64,000 nt of DNA from NCBI GenBank assembly GCA_038025085.1, contig CM076148.1:22229501-22293500 (forward strand), in the 5' to 3' direction. Origin of the DNA: Tetragonia tetragonoides. Its lineage: Eukaryota > Streptophyta > Magnoliopsida > Caryophyllales > Aizoaceae. The translations under genes were made by a program, and so were the position numbers. This document shows, one piece after another, positions 48,703 through 60,090 of the stretch. A model generated the notes under the pieces. That model was not told where the DNA came from, searched no databases, and worked only from the letters and a program-made list of their open reading frames with translations. The stretch's first letter is position 1; each line of letters starts with the position of its first letter.

Positions 48703-49695
48703 ATGGCAATTACTCGTTTGACCGCGATGAAGTGGACTAGAGGTAGAAAACCACGAGCGGTGATATTATCACTCCAGAACAAAGTATAGTATGTAGACAT
48801 CTCCGACAGCGAGCCAATGCACGACGAGCGTGACGAGGCCGCGGTTGCCCCTGTGGCGCAAGGCAATGACGCGCACGAGGTGGACCAACCCGCGCCTGAT
48901 GCTCACGATGATGACGTACCGCTTGAGCCCAATCACGACTTGGAGGCTAATGAGGACCTTGATCCAGAAGAGGAACCTACTGAGTCCGAACCTGAGACTG
49001 ACGATGCTCCTGCTGACGAGCCAAGTGTTGAGCCTAACTCCGTGGAACTAGAGATGCGATTTGAGGATAAAGCTGGTGTCCCTGATTCACCTAGCATGCC
49101 AGACTTAGAGGATATTGGTGATGCAAGCGACAACAACTCTGTACCTCCCTTGCCTACTGCTGATGTGTCTCCTCCAGTGGAGCCTTTCTTTGCCACTGAT
49201 GCCCAGCTGAATGACATCCGTGACTACATTGACCGTGCATTCACTACGATCGAGCGTTACGAGTATGAGAACCGTCCGAGGATACACCAAGGTTTTTGGG
49301 TAGAACTTTTACTAGCTGGCTTACCCAACCTGCATCCTTGGAATGGTCTCAAGGAGAAGTATGACGATGCGGTACTAAGGAGTGGCTACATCAACTACGG
49401 AAAGTACGGCAAAGGCAATCGTTGGGCGCTGACTTTTCAAGGTGTTGGCAATGAGTTATGCTTGTCTGAGTTCGAATGGAAGGTTAATCACGTTCTAGTG
49501 CCTGCTCCAAAGGACTTGTGCGAGAGTTGCTGGTCCAAGAAGCGCAAGCTTGTGGACAACTTTAGGAGGCGCTTCATGCCTCAGAAGTTCGAGAGTGATG
49601 GACATCCTTACACTCCATGTAGGGAAGTGAAGCCAAGGAGGGACGATAATGATGATACGCCTCCCGGATCGAAGCAAAACCCAGTTGCTGTTTAG
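48703..49695 (+). pseudogene. Gypsy-3 ORF0 (extra 5' ORF), one internal stop
   Basis: 330 codons from MAITRLTAMKWTRG, broken only by a TAG near codon 29 where Gypsy-1 has Glu; 48817-49695 is open for 292 codons. Order: basic N-terminus; acidic Asp/Glu/Pro-rich region (about residues 38-140); a central region with possible helices (ATDAQLNDIRDYIDRAFTTI, then HQGFWVELLLAGLPNLHPW); an aromatic/Gly stretch (YINYGKYGKGNRWALTFQG); then EFEWKVNHVLVPAPKDLCESC and a basic tail. A pyrimidine-rich tttgtag directly precedes the ATG, resembling a splice acceptor. The homologous reading region in Gypsy-1 implies past selection, but I recognise no domain. Confidence 0.7.
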
Positions 49696-49697
49696 AT

Positions 49698-50340
49698 ATT
49701 TTATTGAATAGAGTTAGTTGTTTTGGTTAGAAACATTATTCCACTTTTATGATGGCGGTGCGTGGTCAGGTTTGATGATGGTGTGTAGTTGCCTAAGCAA
49801 CAAATATTTTTACTATTATCTATTTTGCAATCTATCTTATTGCAAAACTATTTCATTTGATTATATGAAAGTCGTTATGATTTGTTGATATCATTGTGGT
49901 GTCACATATTTGCATGGTTGACCAAAAGCATGAATGCTATCTCTTATCGTCGTGACATGATGGGAAATCCATGTCGAACTTTCTTATGAGCCAAGTGCTA
50001 ACGCATATCAATATGATTAAGTGTGATTATCTATTGCCCTACTGAAATAGTATGGTGCCTCTTTATGTGCATTATGAGCATCTTTGTCTATTCATGTGAA
50101 ACTTACATGTTTAAAGTGTGTTACATGCCTATCGAACTATTATGCATGAGAACTGAGAACAATAAAGCAAGTATGTTTCTTAGACCTACGCTGTAAGGTT
50201 GATTTTTGAAACTTATATGCTATATGCTAAATGTCAAGAGAAAGGTTTCAATTACTACCTAGTTCTCTCAATTAGACCTTAAAGGGTTGAGATGTGCAAA
50301 TTGTGTGCATGGTGTTCATACCATTACTACTATTCTCTCA
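49698..50340 (+). other. Gypsy-3 spacer between ORF0 and gag
   Basis: No ORF. It is well conserved with Gypsy-1 (31872-32515) and ends in attctctcag, acceptor-like, about 10 nt before the gag ATG. Confidence 0.6.
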
Positions 50341-50350
50341 GATTCGCGAA

Positions 50351-51508
50351 ATGACAACCAACGCTGATAGAATCGCCAGACTCGAAGATGGTTTGACCGA
50401 TGTGGTCGAGATCATGGCAAGGCAAATGGCACGCCAAGAAGAGATGGAAACCGCTCAAGCCTCTGCAGCGCGTAGTTTCCGAGATTTTGACGCTCTTAAA
50501 CCTCCTACGTTCGAAGGTGGTGCCGATCCAACAAAGCTGGAAACTTGGATCATTGAGTTCGAGAAGTTGTTCCTGGCTACGAGTCGGCCTAACAACATGA
50601 AGGTTAGCTTTTCCACGTACTATCTGAAAGGCGAAGCTAACAAATGGTGGAACGATGTCCGAACGGACTTGCTTGCAACGCCGAACTTTAATTGGGATCG
50701 TTTTAAGGTAGCTATTCGTGCTAGATTTTATCCTAGTGCACTACGACGCCTGAAGTAGAGTGATTTTGAAGGGTTAAGCCAAGACAAGCTGTCTGTGGCC
50801 AAGTATTCTGCCAAGTTCAACGAGCTTGCAATTTTTGCTCCCAACCTGCTGACAACTGAAGCTGAACGAATCGAATGGTTCGAGGATGCACTGAATTGGG
50901 ATATTCAACGTTTTGTCGCTGGACAATCTATCACTTTTCAAGAATCTTATGACAAGGCCCTGAATCAGGAGAGGATTGTTGGACATCGCGACACGCATTT
51001 GGGTAAGAACAAGCGCGACGAAGGCAATCCATCGCAATCGAGCAATGGCGACAAGAGGCTAAGACCGAATGGCAACAACAACTACCAAGGTGGTCAGAAC
51101 AATGCGAATAGAAATCGTGACTCGATTAGTCATCGGGCTACGATAATGGCTAGAAGGAAAACGCCTTGTACTCGCTGGAACAAGACGCATGCTGGTAAGA
51201 ACTGCCGAGGTGAAGTGTTGCAATGCTATGAGTGCAACAAGCCGGGTCACAAAGCTTCTGAATGCTGGAACAAAGGTAGAAGTGGTAATGGGCAGAACCG
51301 CGATAATAACTACAATCGTGGTGGGAATAACTATGGCTATCGTGGTAATGGTGGTAACTACCGTGGAAACGGAGGTTACAACAACAACAACAATAACCGC
51401 AACAATGCTGCTCCTACTGTGAACAACCAAGTTCAAGCTTCTGCTACTGCTAATCGACTACCGCGAGTTGAACAAGATTACGACTACCACTCCTACTGTG
51501 AAAATTGA
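50351..51508 (+). pseudogene. Gypsy-3 gag
   Basis: From MTTNADRIARLEDG. Capsid domain: DPTKLETWIIEFEKLFLAT, YYLKGEANKWWNDVRTDL. One stop (TAG at 50756-50758), then open to 51508 with KYSAKFNELAIFAPNL, a first knuckle CTRWNKTHAGKNC in which the second Cys is Trp, and an intact second knuckle CYECNKPGHKASEC (51224-51265). The Asn/Gly-rich linker then jumps straight to DYRELNKIT-like codons (about 51459), a fragment of RT, showing that protease and N-terminal RT were deleted. Confidence 0.85.
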
Positions 51509-52010
51509 GGATTTCTGAGCCTGATATTGCGAAGACAGCGTTTAGGACGAGGTACGGGCAATACGAGTTCACTGTGATGCCTTTTGGGTTGACGAATGCA
51601 CCTGCGAAGTTTATGGACTTGATGAACCGTACGTTCCAACCTTACCTAGACCAGTTTGTTGTAGTCTTTATTGATGATATTCTGGTTTACTCGAAGAACG
51701 CCGAGGAGCATGAGCAACACCTACGTACTGTTTTGGAGATTTTGCGAAGACATCAACTTTACGCCAAGTTGTCTAAGTGTGAGTTTTGGTTAGACACGAT
51801 ATCTTTCTTAGGACACGTGGTGTCTAAGGATGGAGTAGCCGTAGATCCAAAAAAGATTCGAGCTGTTACAGATTGGCCAAGACCAATGACCGTGACCGAA
51901 ATTCGAAGTTTTCTTGGACTTGCTGGATACTACAGACGATTTGTGGAAGGTTTCTCACAGATTGTGCAGCCAATCACGAACTTGATGAAGAAAACGATGA
52001 TTCATGGTGT
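51505..52010 (+). pseudogene. Gypsy-3 reverse transcriptase, truncated
   Basis: Open from [18 protein letters not shown] through [16 protein letters not shown], catalytic [31 protein letters not shown] and [15 protein letters not shown] to ITNLMKKT. The N-terminal fingers are missing. At about 52000 it fuses in frame to integrase sequence ([15 protein letters not shown]), with RNase H and the integrase N-terminus lost. The fused ORF 51505-52440 is 311 codons, a hybrid made by deletion. Confidence 0.88.
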
Positions 52011-52600
52011 ACCTGAGGATATTGTTTCTGATAGAGACTCGAGATTTCTCTCTATCTTTTGGCAGAAAATACAAGAAGCTTTCGGAAGCAAATTGAAGTT
52101 CAGTACTGCTTTTCATCCTGCAACAGATGGCCAGACAGAAAGGACAATCCAGACTCTGGAGGATATGCTTCGAGCGTGTGCCCTCAAATACCAAGGTTCG
52201 TGGGATAAGCACTTTCCGTTGATCGAATTTTCGTACAACAATAGCTATCATTCGAGCATTGATGGAGCACCATATGAAGCCTTGTATGGCAGGAAGTGTA
52301 GATCGCCTGTATGTTGGAACGACATTAGTGAGACTGCAGTTTTGGGTCCTGAAATGATTCAGCAGACTGTCGACATTGTGAAGGTGATTCAAACGAAGAT
52401 GCGAAGTGCACAAGATCGCCATAAAATCATATGCAGATAGAGGTCGTAGACCTGAAGAATTTGAGGTAGGAAGTAAGGTACTTTTGCGAGTATCTTCTAC
52501 CAAGGGCATTGTGCGTTTTGGTCGTAAAGGAAAATTGAGTCCTCGTTACATTGGACCTTATGAAATCCTAGAGAGGATTGGTGAAGTTGCTTATCGTTGA
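52000..52600 (+). pseudogene. Gypsy-3 integrase fragment
   Basis: Starts after the first catalytic Asp, so only the second Asp (VSDRDSRF) and the Glu (QTLEDML) remain. GQTERTIQ and [11 protein letters not shown] follow. A frameshift near 52425 separates [19 protein letters not shown], which runs to a stop at 52598-52600. Confidence 0.85.
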
Positions 52601-52903
52601 GCTTTACCTGTGGAACTTGAGAAAGTCCACAATGTGTTTCACGTCTCTCAACTAAAGCGATACGTACATGATCCAACTCATGTCGTTCAACCTGAAACGA
52701 TCGAACATGACGAGAGCTTGACGTATGAGGAACGTCCGATCGAGATCACTGACCGCAAAGAGCGCTCGACTCGCACAAAGACTATTCTGATTGTGAAAGT
52801 TATTTGGTCCCGTCATGGTCAAGAAGAGGCCACATGGGAAGCTGAATCCATGATGCGCGAGAAGTACCCAGAACTCTTTATCGAAGATACTAATTCCATT
52901 TGA
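52601..52903 (+). pseudogene. Gypsy-3 integrase tail and chromodomain
   Basis: PVELEKVHNVFHVSQLKRYV leads to the chromodomain-like EERPIEITDRKE ... LIVKVIWSRHGQEEATWEAESMMREKYPELF and the natural stop at 52901-52903. The conserved EEATW Trp is present, unlike in Gypsy-1. Confidence 0.88.
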
Positions 52904-53169
52904 GTTTCGGGACGAAACCCTTTTTAAGGAGGGTAGAATGTCACACCTAGTAGTTTCGTGTTTTGTTTACCGCTTTGCACGAGTTGCATGTTCTAGCATT
53001 GCATGCTGCATTGCTAATCGACTTAGATCACAATCGTAGTACACACATTGCATTGTTGTTGTCCTAAAATTGTTTTATACCTTCGCATGGGTAAACTCGT
53101 TTCGTCGTTGAGAAGTGGTTACTTCATGTTTCAAGTTTCGGGACGAAACTTCTTTTAAGGAGGGTAGAA
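52904..53169 (+). other. Gypsy-3 3' untranslated region with duplicated polypurine/hairpin module
   Basis: gtttcgggacgaaac plus a tttttaaggagggtagaa tract occurs at 52903-52939 (followed by 'tgtcacacc') and again at 53136-53169 (followed by the LTR start TGTGATACC), about 233 bp apart. The second is the functional polypurine position. Confidence 0.75.
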
Positions 53170-55141
53170 TGTGATACCCCAATATTTTCTATAATTATAA
53201 TATCGATTTATAATTCTTTCATAAATAGTTTCGGAGATTTAAATCGTATATTTATTTAACGATTCGATTTACTCAAATTAAGCCATAATAATATTAATTA
53301 TTGATGGATTTAATTAAAATGATTTCGTATATGAATGAGGTTTATTCATATTGTATTAATTAGGTTTAATTAGCATTTAATTAGTTTTAATTGTGTTTTA
53401 ATTAATTATTAAATCTGAAAATAATCCTAATTCAAGTAGGGTTTGACTTTCCTTGACTGGCACCTATATAAGCAAAGAGATGGGTCAGTTGATCAGTTTA
53501 CAGAACTGAGCCAAAAACCCAATTCTCTCTCTTTCTCTCTCCTCACACACGAAACTCTCTTCTCTCTCTCTCTCTCCACAGCACACCTTCTCTATCTCTC
53601 TCTCCCTGATGTCGCCGGCCACTAGGCCAGCCACCGGCCTCCCCTTCGCTGCCGGACCAAACGGACAAGCGTGATCGGGTTGTGATTAGTCAAGTCACCT
53701 ATTGCTAAGTGAGAGTTTGTTAGGTAAGCGATTGTGCCTACCTCCTTCCAAAATCCCATCAAAACTATTTTGATGTGTTATTTTCTAATTGATAATTATT
53801 TGTGAATTTAATATGCTAAGCATGATTAAATTATATCGTCGTTAGTTATGAGAATATGAATTATATTCTTCGATGTAAATATGATTTATAATGAGTATGA
53901 TGAGATTATGAAGTTTCGTTAATTAATTAGTTCATATGCTAATTAATGATTAATTATGGCGATGTTGAATTTCTAATATTATTATGATATAATAATGTGC
54001 TATTTGGAATGGGATATTATTGAGTGCTAATGAGCACCTATTATGTTTGTTGGATGTTATTTGTGAAAGTGTAAATTTTGATATCACGATTTACTGCCGA
54101 AGTGCTGCCGAAATTTCGTTAGACATATTTAAAGCGTGACTATGTTAATATGCCTTTATGTCGTTAGTCGTTATTATTATTATTCATTATCATGAGCATG
54201 AAATGAAGTAGTATGTCGGGGTCTCGTTGAACCACTAGGTCAATCAATGCAAGTATGTGAATTGAATTAAATGGATCCCTAGGAGTAGTCGAGCTATCAA
54301 CACTTATTTAATTGATATAGTCTAGGGATGCGTGATTCCCAAGTTACTTCTATGGACACCTCGTAGTGTGTTCGGGACGGATCATTCCCCATTGTTTATT
54401 TCTCTACATATCGATTATTATGTTAGAAGTAGTGTGAGTATACACTAGAGTAAGTCCATGGCATGTCTATATCTATCTATGAACAGTATGGGTAATCGCT
54501 GTTCTATTCGCTCTCTTATCTCTCTAATCAAGACGGTTTATCTATTGTGTTCGAATGATCACTAAAGCAAGAATTGCATGTAATTGAATATGGAGTATGC
54601 GTGTGCTTGATTGTATGACTACTTGTGCATGCAAATGAATTTCAATGATTCTTCTAAAACCCAGGTAAGGTTTGCGAAAGTGTTTTTACTGGGTATGGAC
54701 GACGTTTATTTAGTTTATCTGATTTTTGTGTTCTTTTGTTTTTTCTCTTTTTCTTCTGTACCTTGTTTCCGTCACAGAAACCAAAGTGCAGGTGTAGCTG
54801 AGTGAGGACGGTTTGCTAGAAGATTAAATGTTGGCCGTTTCTTTAGAACTATTGATTATTGGTTCCTTAGGATTATTTGGGATTTTGGTTTGTGCCCTTG
54901 AAGGCAAAGTTGTAATAAAACTATAATGGACTTAAGACCGCTGATAGACAACTCTGATAATTATGTTTAATTTGTTTAGATGCTTCCTTTGATACCTAGT
55001 TTCCTTTCTGCTTAGCATTTACTCCTTAGCGATAAATGTTTCAGTAACAACCCTTGGGTCCGTGACAGTTCAGTGGTGTCGAGTCATGTATAATGACGTC
55101 GATAGTTCCCTGGAAATCGTTGCGAATTCGGGGGTGTTACA
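53170..55141 (+). repeat. Gypsy-3 3' LTR (1.97 kb)
   Basis: Begins TGTGATACCCC and ends GGGTGTTACA. TATA box ctatataagc at about 53464-53473. It lacks the CT expansion of the 5' LTR and differs by several indels near 53290-53390. Confidence 0.9.
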
Positions 55142-55146
55142 GAGAG

Positions 55147-55872
55147 AGAGTTTGCGAGAGAGGGAGAGAGAGAAAATGAGAGAGAGAGAGAGAGAGAGAC
55201 TGAAGGAGAGAGAGGGGGCGGGGGAGCGACCAGTGGGTCATCCCACGATGGTCGACTGCTCGGCCAGGCGGTGGCCGTGGTGCCCTGCCGCCTGCGAGCC
55301 AAAACAGAGGAGAGAGAGTGTGTGTGTGCGTCACGAGGGAGAAGGAGAGAAAGAGAGGGAAAGGAAGAGAGAGAAAGAGGCGGCTCACCTGGTGGTGGCC
55401 CTGGTGTTCTCCAGCGAAGGGCGGCAGGAAGGGGGAAGGGGAGGCGTGGGTGAGAGAGGGAGAGAGGAGAGAGAGAAGGAAATTGGGGTTTTTGGCTCAG
55501 TTTTTTAAACTGATCAACTGACCCATCTCTTAGCTTATATAGGTGCCTAATCAAGGAAAGTCAAAACCTACTAGAGTTAGGTTTAGTTTTCTAATTTAAT
55601 TGCTAATTAAAAACAATGAAGACTAATTAAATGCTAATTAAAACCAATTAAAACAATATGAATAAGCCTTATTCATATTCAAAACTATTTTAACTAAATC
55701 CCTCATATTGATAATTAAAAATCCCGAAATTTCCATAATAGTAATTAATATAATTATGGATTAATTTGAGTAAATCGAATCGTTAGATGTATATACGATT
55801 TAAATCTCGTAAGCTATTTATAAATGAATTATAAATTGATATTATAATTATAGAAACTATTGGGTTATCACA
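55147..55872 (-). repeat. Gypsy-1 5' LTR, outer piece
   Basis: Matches Gypsy-1 3' LTR positions about 26285-27017, including the TATA box (about 55530-55541, minus strand). It ends tatcaca, followed by the TSD tactg. ORFs on both strands in its G/A tract are artefacts. Confidence 0.9.
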
Positions 55873-55896
55873 TACTGAGTAGCAATTGTAGATACA

Positions 55897-56198
55897 ATAA
55901 TGGTATACATCTATTAAATAGACAAGGAAAATTGTCTATTTAAGGTAGGCTGTATATTTAATAGTAAATAAATTTAATATTTTAGTTAACAAAATTAATG
56001 TTTTAGTAAAAAAAACTGATATTTTAGTAAAGAAAATTGGTGTTACAGTGAACGAAATTGGTGCTTGTAATTCCTAAAAGTGAAAAAAAAATTAGCAAAG
56101 AAAATTGCTATTTTAGTAAATAAAATTTATGTTTTAGTAAAAATATGATTAAATAGACAGAAAAAATTTCTCTATTAAATAGACTCGTAACACCTTCC
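55897..56198. mobile_element. MITE with TTTTAGTAAA internal repeats, copy 2
   Basis: Same family as 18511-18756: inverted ends carry gtctattNaata, and the interior has 'ttttagtaaa'-type repeats. The flanking direct repeat is ttg(t/c)agata(c/t)a (55886-55896 and 56199-56209, two mismatches), longer than but comparable to that of copy 1. Confidence 0.65.
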
Positions 56199-56361
56199 TT
56201 GCAGATATACCTTAAAGGTAAGCTTAATCAACCAAGCGAATGCCTTGAAATTAATACTTAGAATTTGAAACATGACCACAACAAAAAAATTGAAACATTA
56301 CCGCAACAAAAAAAGAAAAAAAATTAAAACATTAAGACGTTAAAAAATGCAGTATTACATT

Positions 56362-57684
56362 CTCAATTATAGCCACAACCCAGACGGGTTTCAGGCCAAC
56401 TTTTTTCAGAGGAACTAGGCCAAGGTAGGACCAAGCGTTTGCAGCCTTGCCAAGGATGTTCTAAAAGGTGCAACTTTGCCTGGGAATTTAATGACACACT
56501 TTTAGTCCTGATTCCAAAGGTAGATGACCCGCAGGAGGTTAAACAGCACCGACCCATTAGCCTTTGCAATGTGCCCTTCAAAATCATCACGAAAACCATT
56601 GTCAATAGACTAAAGGGAATTCCACCTAAGGTCATCTCCCCTTTCCAAGCTAGCTTCGTGTCGGGCTGCCAAATATCAGATAATTTTGTCATTGTTCAAG
56701 AGATACTCCATACTATTCAAACCAAGGGACGTTCTAAGCCATTCATGGTTCTCAAACTAGACCTGGAGAAAGCTTATGATCAGATTCGTTTGCCGTTTGT
56801 TAGGGAAACACTTATGGAGCTCCGTGTACCTCAAACCATGGTGGAGGTTATTATGGGGTGTATCTCGTCCTGCTGTATGAAAGTTTCTTGGAATGGGTCG
56901 ATAACAGAGGCATTCTCTCCCTCTCGAGGTGTACGCCAAGAGGACCCTCTTTCCCCATACATCTTTGTTCTTTTCATGGAAAGGTTTTCTCACGTCATTA
57001 ATAGTGCCATGAACGCGGGGTCTTGGATTCCTGTGAAGACTAGTGACACTGGCCCTGCCCTCACGCACCTATCCTTCGCCGACGATTTGGTTCTCTTTGG
57101 GGAGGCCTCACTGCAGCAAGCGTCGGTCATAAAGGACTGCCTTAACCTTTTTTGTTTGGCCTCGGGTCAGAAGGTTTGTCTCTCCAAGTTTAGGATTCTC
57201 TTCTCAAGTGCGGTTGGTACGAACCTAATGGATGAGATTTCTGCAGCACTAAACATCCCTATTACCACAGACCTAGGAAAATACCTAGGCATGCCCACTA
57301 TTTCAAGCAGAGTTATTAGAGGCACTTATCAATTCATTATTAATAAGGTCAACACCCGCCTCTCGGGGTGGCAGGCTAAGCATCTCTCTCTTGCGGGTCA
57401 CATCACGCTGACTCAATCCGTCTTATCATGCCTTCCTTACTATGCCTTGCAAACATCCCTACTCCCGCTTGCAGTTTGTGATGAGGTGGATCGGAAATGC
57501 CGTAGCTTTGTTTGGCGCAGCTCTAATGAGCAACGTCGTGTCCACCTTGTTGGCTGGGAAAAGGTGGGACGACCAAAAGATGCAGGTGGGCTTGGGCTGC
57601 GACCAATGCGAGACTCCAATACAACCTTCCTTTGCAAGCTTGGGTGGAGAGTTATTAATGAGCCCAATAATCTTTGGTCCAAAG
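56362..57684 (+). pseudogene. LINE (L1-type) reverse transcriptase, truncated at both ends
   Basis: Non-LTR RT blocks in order: NPDGFQANFFQRN, a stop, NDTLLVLIPKVDDPQEVKQHRPISLCNV, FQASFVSGCQISDN, LKLDLEKAYDQI, SPSRGVRQEDPLSPYIFVLFMERF, the catalytic FADD (LSFADDLVLFGEA), then LGKYLGMPT and the zinc/connection region up to KLGWRVINEPNNLWSKV. 56439-57689 is open for 416 codons. The endonuclease, the RNase H/zinc C-terminus and the poly(A) tail are missing. The 3' side ends abruptly where an LTR-like sequence begins. RT would prime on nicked target DNA; this copy is dead. Confidence 0.88.
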
Positions 57685-58553
57685 TGTAATAACCCAAAAT
57701 TTTAATCACCATTAGTTATTTATAACTATAATTAGCCGTGAATAATTTTGAGTTTAGACCCCTAAATTCATAATTAGACATTTAATCATGTAGTTAATTA
57801 TACTCCTAATCCTTCATTTTATTTTGTTAACTCACCTAGCATCATGTCATCATATGAAAGGCTCTTGGATATTTGTCAAATGATTATAAGGCCTTAAGAA
57901 CACTTGTCAAAATTTTAGAAACTTTAGGGACACTTGTCATGATTTGCCGTTTTAATTAAAAATTTTCATGAGCAAAATTATGTCTCTAGAAAACTCCTTT
58001 AGAAAATAAAAATAAAAGTATATGAATATTATTTGTATATGAAATAGGTTCAATGAGCAATGTATCAAACCATGATCACTTACTCATCTCTTCATACATA
58101 ACTTGAAGAGATTGAGTAATGATTTTTCTCATCTTCTCAAAGCTTCATTTTCTCAATCAATTGTAAAGAGCTCCACCACAAAATTTGCTCAGCCAAAATG
58201 TCTACACTACACTAGGTATCTTTCTAATCCTAAAACAAAGTAAAACTCTTAGCCATTTCTTCCCTTCTTTCCCTCAAATACTAAAGTTATCAAACATCAT
58301 CACTGATTTCATCATCATCATCATCAACCATCAATTATCACCTCTATAATACCGTAAACTTGTATGTGAGAGTCAAAGGCACTCTCCACTCACCATCTCC
58401 CTCACCACTGTCACGACCTAACCACCGCCTCACCGCCTTCACGGCTGTCGTGCAGCCTCCAACAAGTGATATTCGACCCACTGTAAGGACCCGGGATTTC
58501 TACCTTCTCCACGGAGTGCGTCCCTATATAAAATTTGTACGTTGGGGATTTAG
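57685..58553. other. LTR-like fragment(s), no gene
   Basis: Starts TGTAATAACCC directly at the LINE break. A second LTR-like start, TGTAAGGACCCGGG, lies at about 58481, with a TATA-like cctatataaaa near 58523. No paired LTR was identified, so these may be solo or truncated LTRs. No coding content recognised. Confidence 0.35.
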
Positions 58554-58775
58554 ATAAGTTCAAGGGACCACCGACTTAGAAAATCTTTTGTAAAGACTTG
58601 AATTGAATAAAAACCATGAAAGAGGTCACAAAACTTCTATCGGTGTTTTATCGAAGGGACAAATCGAAGGGACAATCCGAAGGGGAAACCCAATATGGCG
58701 ATAAGTGAAATGATCATGTTTTTAGAAAGATTCCCGCTCATATAGAACATATGAGTATTGAAGAATAAAGGATTC
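58554..58775 (+). repeat. Direct repeat copy A flanking the PMD unit
   Basis: From ataagttcaagggacca through 'aaaatcttttgtaaagactt' to about 'gaataaaggattcg'. It is repeated at 63779-64000 with roughly 90 percent identity by eye. It may be the start of an LTR that continues to about 59785, where sequence reads ggcgtctacag, but the full second copy is outside the window. Confidence 0.7.
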
Positions 58776-60089
58776 GGGGGCGAATGTACGAGGTGGGAAG
58801 GTGTTAGGTACTCAACTCGCCCGTATTATGACGGCCACTACTAACTCATGTTTGGTTAATATTTAAAGACATGATTCCCACACAAACCGGATTAACAACA
58901 TAGACTTAGACTATCAATTGGTTCATCACAAGCATCACAACATTTATTATTGACCCTTATTTAGACATGCATTCGATTAGCAGATTGCGCAGTACAACGA
59001 CTAGACAGACAATATTTAGGAAGCGATAAAAGACGTGTAGTAGCATGATATCTACATTATGACTACTAGAAAATAACAATTAAGCAATTAATTTAATTGG
59101 AGCCCTCAGGAGTTAGTACCTGAACTGTAGGCTATGTTTGACAAAAATAGTAAAGACAACATCGCATGTTTGGAATAAAGAGGGGGAAACTCGGTGTCAA
59201 TACTCCCGAAAATAGAGGTTGTCAACTGTAGACTGTGTGTGTTGAACTGAGGGATGAAGGTTGTATTTATAGGCGTGGGAAGTAGGGCTGGACGGGTGAG
59301 AGTAGCCGAATTTTCGGAGATGGGCTAAAAAAATAACCGGGCCTGGAAGTTGGTTTAGGGCCGCTAGAGGCTATGGTGAGCGCCGCCAGCGGCTCTGGAT
59401 TTTACTCCAAGGCCGCTGACGACTATGATGAGCCAGCTGGATGTCATCATAATGACGACATCCAGTCTATTTTAATTTTACGGATGAATTTAGTATTCCA
59501 AAAAGTATGAAAAGACCGTTTTACCCCTTGGCGGTGAAAGACTGTTCTACCCCCGGTTCGCAACTTGGCGAGCAGGAGTCGGAAATAGTCATGAGAGGGG
59601 TCGTTAGAAAACTCTTGAACGGGGCTTTTGAATGAGACCGGAATAAAGGAGTGATCGAGGAAAAACCTGAGACCTTATCTTGCCTATTAAAGCAAAAAAT
59701 AGCGCTTAAGTTTATAAATTACTCCTTTCATCATCGGGCTTTTGCGGTGAAATCTGAAGGCGCTTTTTTGGCGTCTACAGAAGCCCCCACTTTGATCGAG
59801 CTTGAGTAAAAGCGAAGATCAAAGTATTCCGAAGGCAACATGCATGATGCTGATGTGCACATGGTGTGTGAGAGTGTACATTATGTATGCATATGAAGAC
59901 AAACATGAGTTGGGACATACTCGTAGCATGCTAAGATTTCATCTCTGTGAACACAACAGAAAATAAAGGTTATGGTTTACAGGATAGAACACCGCTCGTC
60001 GATGGTCTAAACGTCTGTTGGGGACTTATATTCAGAGTGAATGAAAAAGTTAGTAATACTTTGAGATTGATCAACGTAGAGTGCTTCGA
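58776..60089. other. Left part of the PMD-bearing unit, no gene
   Basis: No ORF. Contains a GC-rich motif near 59352-59395 (gggccgctag(a)ggct...gagcgccgccagcggctc) that is repeated in diverged form at about 61180-61220, just before the PMD gene leader. Confidence 0.5.
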
Positions 60090-60090
60090 C

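Noticed and set aside
51505..52440. A novel 311-codon gene
   Set aside because: It is the in-frame fusion of truncated RT and integrase from Gypsy-3, created by deletion.
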